From: Ophioderma brevispina
Taxonomy: Eukaryota > Echinodermata > Ophiuroidea > Amphilepidida > Ophiodermatidae
Assembly (NCBI GenBank): GCA_023653785.1
Contig: JAMKCH010002867.1
Location: forward strand, 1-64,000
DNA length: 64,000 bases
Reading direction: 5' to 3'
Shown: in pieces, positions 57,567-64,000 of the stretch
Layout of the letters: every line of letters begins with the position of its first letter
Numbering within the stretch: position 1 is the stretch's first letter
The notes under the pieces: generated by a model
What the model saw: the letters and a program-made list of their open reading frames with translations, nothing else
Databases searched by the model: none
What the model was told of the DNA's origin: nothing
Program-made: the position numbers and the translations under genes

Positions 57567-58942
57567 GTAATTAATCCAACGTAGTAGAGGGGTTGTAAAT
57601 TTACTATGGTTTACGAATATTTAAATTATTACTGAGGAAAATGTTATCCTACCATTGGCTGGTTGGTAAAGGTTGGGAAAAATTCTACCCACTGTTTTAA
57701 TAGTCCTACAAGATGGGGACCCTTTCAAATCTTTTTAGGGTAAAGGGATCCTATCTCCTAGTACTGTGTGTGTGGATGTACCCATAACAGTTTCCCATTA
57801 AAACCTTCCCCATACCAAAGGATAAACCCTTTCACAGAATTTAGGCAATTATTCTTGGAGGCCTGGATCTCATTACTAACTTTACATATAAGGTCTTTGT
57901 ATTCAAGAAACTTTGTTTACACTTGGCAAAAGTTACAATTCAATTTGAATGGGTCATAATCAAAATTCAGTTCAAAAAAGATAGTGTATGAAGCAGAGTC
58001 AATATTTGATTGACTGTCATTTTGATATCATCAAGTTAAATCCAATTCTGACTTAGTGCTATAGCCAAATTGCATCTCTTTCTCTGTAAAACCAGTGAGT
58101 CGTAATTAATTTGTGTTTTGTCGTGCATGCTGGGTTGACCCCTCCCCATGCAGTCTTGTCGGGGAAGTTCGTCACAATCAAATTTTTCTTCAGACAACTT
58201 CAACTTTCTTATAGTGTAAATAATGTGGACTTGAATTAATTTATGGTCGTCTTCTGTCAAAATCCGAAACTGGGTCACAATGGAATTGCGACATTTTCTT
58301 ACGTAAATAGGGTCTTCGCCTGACGTAAACAGGGGGCTAGTACTTTAAAAAAGAGTTATTGACCTCGACCAGCATCACTATACCGTTATCACTATTTACA
58401 AGTTCACATAAAATATAAATTACCAAGTAAAAACAAGAACCTGTTAAGTTACTACTGGTGTAGGAAACATGTTTCATCCCTGTAGCAAAACGTTCACTTC
58501 ATGGCCTCATTACGGCATTTCTTGAGTGCTTTACACTGCTTAATGATCGATTTTTAATTGTTTTTTTTAATGAAAATTAGTTTGTTTTTTATTTTAAAGT
58601 ATAAAGAGCAACATAATGTTTTATCTAATTACATGTATATAACAAGCTACCATTCTGATTACTATATACAACCTTGAAGCAAATTAAGGTAAGCTCTCAT
58701 TTTGTAGTAAACTTTTGCATACCCTTTACAAAATTGTCAATTTTGACCATGTTCATTTCTTCTGAATTGAATTTGCATTTTAATTACTTCTGTAACTTCA
58801 AAAATATGCAGGAAAAGGGTTATTTTATTGTTTCAAGTATGCAGATATCTGGAAAAAGTTTTATAATTTTCTGAAATTTTGTTTTATATCAGATTTTATG
58901 CTCAATAATTCACACATTATCCAGGAAATGTATATTATTATA
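57567..58942. other. AT-rich non-coding stretch
   Basis: Short ORFs on both strands (up to 80 codons) without motifs. No repeats with clear ends. Confidence 0.45.
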
Positions 58943-59176
58943 CACTCTTTCTGTAATTGTCACATCTCTGTCTGATGCGAACACCTATTGAGTTTCACGA
59001 CGGTCACGTCAGGCCCAACTCTCAAGGCCAGCGTAATGCCTCTCTTTGGTTATATTGTAAAAATGGGAAGAGATGCACTGCATTGTCCTTAAATTGAAAT
59101 AAGCTAGGGACGTAATCATCCCGAAACCCAATAAACGTGCGCATCAGGTCAGGATGTGGCAATCACAGAAAGGGTG
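58943..59176. mobile_element. TA-flanked MITE, 234 bp (Tc1/mariner-type)
   Basis: It starts CACTCTTTCTGTAATTGTCAC and ends GTGGCAATCACAGAAAGGGTG. TA is present on both sides (58941-58942 and 59177-59178). Arms pair for about 75 bp, including CTGATGCG and TATTG.GTTTC. TA duplication and length suit a mariner-type non-autonomous element. Confidence 0.75.
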
Positions 59177-59178
59177 TA

Positions 59179-60249
59179 TATAACTTACTGTGGCATCAAA
59201 CTAGTCCAACAAAATGTAGTACACAATGCCACCTTAATTGTGTATCTATTGAAAAATATCAAACCACCATTACATTTAGCATGTAGAAAAACACATTGCC
59301 CCTAAAAAAAAAACACTATTTGAAACATTCCAGCTGACAAAAAAAACTATTTCACACACTACACAGTCTAATGTATGCCAAACTCATTTTACCAGTATGT
59401 GTTGAATTAACATTCCCCCAGAAATTGCTTTACCAAATTGCATGATAAATTATACACAGTCATGCACTATATATGATCGTCATAGCAAAAATTATATTTC
59501 TTCACACCCAACATATCAACCCAAACATATAAACAAGCACATCTGTTAGAGTGTTGTTCCCATTATAATGTTGGCCCCTTTCTCAGATGAATCTACATTA
59601 GTGGGCTGAATGCAGGAGAGGGGGAATATGGAATAATATCATAGCTTATGTGGAATAATATTTTAGTTTATGTGGACTATTTAACACCTACGTGTATTAG
59701 GGGTGGCATGTGGATCCAACATTTTGTTTTTCACATGCCATGTCTTAACACTAAATTACTTTTTTGCCCAAAATTTTATGTAATTGCCTAAATATCAGTT
59801 GTAATTTGCACATATTTGGTGGAAAAAATTGAAATTGGCCATGGCATTTTTATTCTAATTAGCATAAATAAGGATTTTGGTGGCGCTATTCAAAATTTGT
59901 TTTGCCCCTTAAATCGTACTTGAGTAACTTTTTTACATTTTTATTTTAGCAATGTAAATGTATTTATGTTCTCCTATTATGATCCAAATTTATGATAAAA
60001 GTCCCTTTGGGAAAGTGTTTTTTTTGTTCATTTTTTGGCGGCAGAAGTTGGTGCGCATCATAAATATGGGTTTTTGGACTGCCATTTTGAATCGGTACAG
60101 CTGATTTAAATTTTTTCCCTGTGGTCATGTTGATGTACCCTATCAATGACCAGAAGTTTGGTAAAAAAATCCAATGGCAAAGTGGTTTTTCAGAGGAGGG
60201 GTCCACATGAGCCCCATACACCAACAGGAGTGCACAAGACCTTATACAC
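59179..60249. other. AT-rich non-coding stretch
   Basis: An 86-codon minus-strand ORF (59964-60224) has no recognised domain. No bounded repeats. Confidence 0.45.
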
Positions 60250-60253
60250 TTAA

Positions 60254-60614
60254 AGACACCATCAGTGATTCACCCAAAAGATTTCAAATATTTGAAATTT
60301 GCAGAAATAGCTTATAATTGAAGGACAAGTCTGTAGAATTCTCGTAAGTTATTTTTTGCAACTGAAAACTTAACAGGAAAGGGAAAAAAACAGCAGTCCT
60401 CTATGATATGAATCTCCATTCAACTATGTGTTGTAGTAAGTGTCCGTACAGACAGTTATGACTAAAATATCCAATTTTGTCCTTATTAGGTTGCTTTCAG
60501 TCTTGGCACTTGTAGGGTATGTTAGGATACCTATACTTGTTACAGAAATGCAAAAATCTGATTTTTGATGATTTTTTTCAATTTTCTGATTTAGCAAATC
60601 AACTGATAGTGCCT
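60254..60614 (+). mobile_element. TM1 MITE, best-preserved copy, 361 bp
   Basis: It starts AGACACCATCAGTGATT and ends AACTGATAGTGCCT, with TTAA intact on both sides (60250-60253 and 60615-60618). Same length as the copy at 19543. The interior contains TGTCCTTATTAGGTTGC and a TCTGATTT...GATGATTTTTT block near the right end. No coding capacity. Confidence 0.9.
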
Positions 60615-60618
60615 TTAA

Positions 60619-62260
60619 GTGCTAATGCTACATGAGAGGTAGTAAGCCTCTGTTTTCCACACATAATGAAAATGCATTGATGTTAAGGTTTATTCAGCTT
60701 CTACATTTATTTGACTTCTCGTGTTAGATTCTCTATTGTTTTCATTCACAGCGTGCATTATTTTCCGAATGACTGGGCTATGTCAGATAATGCACTGTCA
60801 TCAGATAATGCACGCGGGTCCCCACAAGTCACAACTCCTAGTAGTAACTAGAAATACCGTCAATCAACTTGATACGACCTTATCTGCACAATATCACTTA
60901 ACATTTCTGCATCGATATGACCCTCTACAAACTTAGTATATCGAATCTATGGTGTCAGTCCTGACTTAGATTACAAAAACGTGTTGCCAAAAATATTGGT
61001 TTCTCGTATAAAATTATTAGTTGAATTCCATGCGCAGACCATTTCAAATATGTGATTTTGTACTGATTCTTTCCGAAATGCGTAATCTTAACTAACGAGA
61101 CCGCTTGTTTGTACTCTCAAAGGACGATACGTTTGACTTTAAATATTGATCTTAAATATAAAATTCCTTATGTTATAATTTGTCCAATTACGAACAGCCA
61201 TTCAAAAGTTTAGCTGCTAATCCGTAAGTGACGTCAGCGCGAGATTGTTGGTCGCACATAAACCGCGACGGCGCTTTTACACTCGCGCACAAAATTGGCA
61301 TACCTTAACGCTTGCGTGAAAGCTGCGTCAATTTTATGACATCACTGCACAAAGATAGAGAAATGGAATATATCATGTTTGCTATATAATAGTAAGGCCC
61401 CATAAGAATGTAAGTATACTTCAAGAAACACAAAATTCACAAATAAAATCGTTTTCAATGCAGAAACCAGTCCTGTTTTGTACATGTGTCGCTTGGTCTT
61501 TTTACATCTGATACAGTGGCGTTGGAATTGGTAGAAGAAAATTCATATGCATTTAATGCCAATCGTCACTAGGGGTTTGTTTTTAAAAAGTAGGGCAGTG
61601 CAAAAGTGTATCTTTCTTTCAATATTCATTGACGCATTTCATCCCTAATGGGTTTTGTTTTGAATTGCCAGGGGAGGTTCGAGAAAGATTAGCCACTCTA
61701 AGTGTCGTAGAGAGTCTGATCTTTTTCACACTTCCAGATCATTTTTCAATCAACAATGAATTGCGTTAAGGTCTTTTTGACACTATTTATAGAGTATTCT
61801 TGGACATGTTTGAGTGTAGAAGTGTTTTTTTAATTTAATTTTAAAAACTACCTCAAAATTTTGATAATTACTTATTATTAAGTTAATTAAATGATTTTTG
61901 ATACTATTTGTTTTCTCCAAGTATATGACGGATAATGACCAAGTCCTCATTGCATTCTAACAGGATATTGCACTTGACCGGTACTGTGTCAGTGCAAGGC
62001 ATCCCTCGACCCCTTCGGGTCTCGTGCTTGCCTGCCTGACCCATAGGTTGATGCGATTATCCTGTCCGAATGCACTAGGCAGGCCCTTATCCTTATCATA
62101 AAAGTTCCTTGCATCCTGAAAAAAATCTTCCAGGGTGCCTATTCCTTTCTAAAAATCTTTGATACGAATTAAAACAATATACACATTTTGTACGCCAACA
62201 CACCCTTTATTTTTAGTTTTTTAAGTTCCCGGGGCACTACCACCTACGATACAATTTGTC
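60619..62260. other. Non-coding stretch with a small CpG-rich patch
   Basis: The patch at 61225-61330 is richer in CpG and contains TGACGTCAGCGCG, a CRE-like site. This could be a promoter or enhancer, but no transcript signal follows. The rest is AT-rich. Confidence 0.35.
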
Positions 62261-62430
62261 CGATTGGCTCATTACCGACATAACATGAGACAACCTCTGG
62301 TAACCAATCAAAATAGTGCTTCTACATCTCGTTTAATCCATACCACCATTCTCACAGTGTCACTGATTTTGCTCAGTACATGATATTACCTTCTAAGTAA
62401 ACCCAATCAAAATAGATGGGTTTACAAGCA
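62261..62430 (+). repeat. CCAAT-pair dispersed repeat, copy 2
   Basis: GATTGGCTCATTACC and GGTAACCAATCAAAA face each other. The CTTCTACATCT block and a later AACCCAATCAAAAT..ATGGG follow in the same order as in the copy at 40300-40460. Confidence 0.5.
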
Positions 62431-63512
62431 AATATAAGGCAGGTAGTGCCCAGGTGGTTAATGAACTATGAACCCTCTAAAACTTTGTTAAACCAGAAAT
62501 AGTCCACGTCTCGAAACAGCAAATTGAACAATTAACTCAGGGATCCTGACTTGACACTACTCCTTCGGCCCCCTTTTTCAAAAGGGGACTTTCCCCAAAT
62601 TGCCAAGGGGTGGGGGCAAATTTGGTAAAAGTCGACGGTTGTACTTAATTTACCTTTCAACAAAAAGCTCTGCTCGCAAAGTATATGTTGGCCTTTTTTG
62701 CTCTTTTTCTTTTATTTTTTTTATTTTTAAGTTAGGTGGGGCGCCTGCACCCCCCCTGCCCCTCCCCTGGTTATGGCCTGACTCCAATTATATTGTGAAT
62801 GCAAGAACAAGAAGCTGGTCTTTTCCTACATCAAGTTTATGAATTTCAGTCAAATGATGACAGTTCAGTTTGTTAACAGATTTCACACTTTCAAGAGTGA
62901 TTACTGCTATGCAAGTGAATTATTCACTAATGTGTGATATGTTATTTCATGCCCCATAAAATGGTTAATGGGCCCTAATATTTCACACTTCCATTGGTTT
63001 TTACATTTGCTGAAGCGTTGGTGAAGCCATAGATTGACCCACTTTTCTCACACAGTCTACTTTTACTAATCCTATGCAGGCTGGGTTTAAAGTTAAAGGT
63101 TAGGTTTAACGGGTTAGTGTTGAAGTTTAGATTTGTATTAAATATAAGTCAGATTCAGGCTTACGATTATAGAGTTTCAATTTTTAGGATTAGGGTGACA
63201 GTTTAAGGCTTAGGATTAGGATATTTGGATGAACGTTAAATAACCACACTCATTGCATAGCTATACACCTCTATCACTGCTTTATCCTCTTGCCTAATGC
63301 ATTTGATAAGTTATTGGCTAGCATGAGGAAACAGAAACATTGTCAAATTTAGGACTTGAAAACATTTCCTGTACCCTCATCAGTTAGCCTCTTCGCATTC
63401 CACTCACCCAGTGTTGGCATTTTTCAGTGCATGCTGGAAGGTTATCTGCAGTCTCATTTGTATAACCACAAAGGGTTAGATATTTGCATGTTTATATTCA
63501 CGTCTTTTGTAC
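62431..63512. other. Non-coding stretch
   Basis: A C-rich block at 62745-62770 and a loose TTAGG-rich stretch near 63100-63225 (TTAGGTTT, TTAGGATTAGGGT) stand out. Neither has a regular period. No gene recognised. Confidence 0.4.
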
Positions 63513-63713
63513 CAGGGGCAGTGCAAGGTAAAATCATAGGAGTGGGCGTAAAATCATAGACAGAGGAGGGGTGAAACATTACACGAATAACTCCTATAGG
63601 TAAAATAACCCGAATTTTTAAGCAATATATTGCTTAAAAACCTGTTTTTCCTGAATTTTTGAAACTCTAAGGGGGGTGTCCGCCCCCTTGCCCACCCCCC
63701 TAGAGCACCCCTG
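63513..63713. mobile_element. Short hAT-type element, 201 bp
   Basis: It starts CAGGGGCAGTGCAAGG and ends CCCCCTAGAGCACCCCTG. The flanks TTTTGTAC (63505-63512) and CTTTGTAC (63714-63721) agree at seven of eight positions. This is the expected hAT arrangement. Non-autonomous. Confidence 0.8.
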
Positions 63714-63884
63714 CTTTGTACCTAGGTTAGTCTAACGATCTGTATGTAGCAACACACTCGTATAAAATAACTAGTTTTAATGTGAACAAATTTTCAAGGC
63801 TTTCACTTCCAACAGATGGCAGAATAATTGCACATTACACATGCAAGGCACCTATTTCCTTTACGATTATATACCTTAGTGTGT

Positions 63885-64000
63885 CTGTACTGTATTTGTG
63901 GATGCAACGACCGACTCATGACCCAAAGTCCTGGGTTTCGAGTTCCCTGCTGATGCCAATTTGTTGTGCACTTTGGCAAGGAACTTTACCTAGGCTGCCT
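63885..64000 (+). mobile_element. tRNA-derived SINE, cut by the window edge
   Basis: CCTGGGTTTCGAGTTCCC resembles a B box (GGTTCGAGTCC) with inserted bases. It is followed by TTGTGCACTTTGGCAAGGAACTTTACCTA, close to a tail sequence I recall from SINEs of marine deuterostomes and molluscs. The A-box side is poorly conserved. It continues beyond base 64000. Confidence 0.5.

Noticed and set aside
62538..62770. Possible hAT element between CAGGGATCC and CCCCTG
   Set aside because: The inner sequences do not pair and the 8-bp flanks do not match.

Overview
This window reads as non-coding, repeat-dominated nuclear DNA from an animal, most likely a marine invertebrate. The evidence is AT-rich composition, no run of long ORFs, LINE 3' ends, many short DNA transposons (hAT-, Tc1/mariner- and TTAA-target types), tRNA-like SINE boxes, CA microsatellites and minisatellites. 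A deuterostome such as a hemichordate or echinoderm fits my impression of the repeat types, but no marker in the window settles this. I see no bacterial-type genes, rRNA or CRISPR, and no host protein-coding gene I can name. The best host-gene signal is a possible first coding exon at 28107-28124 with a splice donor; its downstream exons were not found.

Layout. 1-2.9 kb: plain sequence with one hairpin carrying TGACGTCA. 2.95-6.34 kb: a long inverted-repeat element whose left arm is split by a C-rich minisatellite. 6.3-14.7 kb: mostly featureless, with a small hAT-type element at 9.4 kb, a palindrome at 11.5 kb and a CA/CG microsatellite at 12.4 kb. 14.8-15.3 kb: 3' end of a CR1/L2-like LINE. 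16.7 kb: tRNA-like SINE boxes. 18.2-18.9 kb: a dispersed repeat with a GGACATAC array and a strong hairpin. 19.5-26.5 kb: a cluster of elements with TTAA or TTAA-like flanks.

30.1-39.9 kb: a ~4.9-kb segment present twice head to tail. The copies differ mainly by scattered single-base indels, which suggests an uncorrected long-read or haplotype assembly problem at least as much as a biological duplication. Each copy shows three levels of nested transposons: an old TTAA MITE, cut by a 3.1-kb terminal-inverted-repeat (TIR) element, cut in turn by a 2.4-kb TA-flanked element.

42.05-48.97 kb: the most unusual structure. It is a ~6.9-kb unit bounded by ~600-bp inverted arms that themselves contain ~150-bp tandem repeats. 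Inside lie a broken gene of a family recognisable by EEADTLIP and SPDTDVF motifs, an antisense LINE fragment, and a 2.4-kb insert made largely of CCATGG palindromes. That insert itself carries a hAT-type element with a perfect 8-bp target duplication. 49-64 kb: more MITEs, hAT-type elements, palindromic elements, a tRNA-like unit and a SINE at the right edge.

Nothing here forms an operon or pathway. The logic of the window is layered transposon insertion, and the order of insertion can be read in several places.
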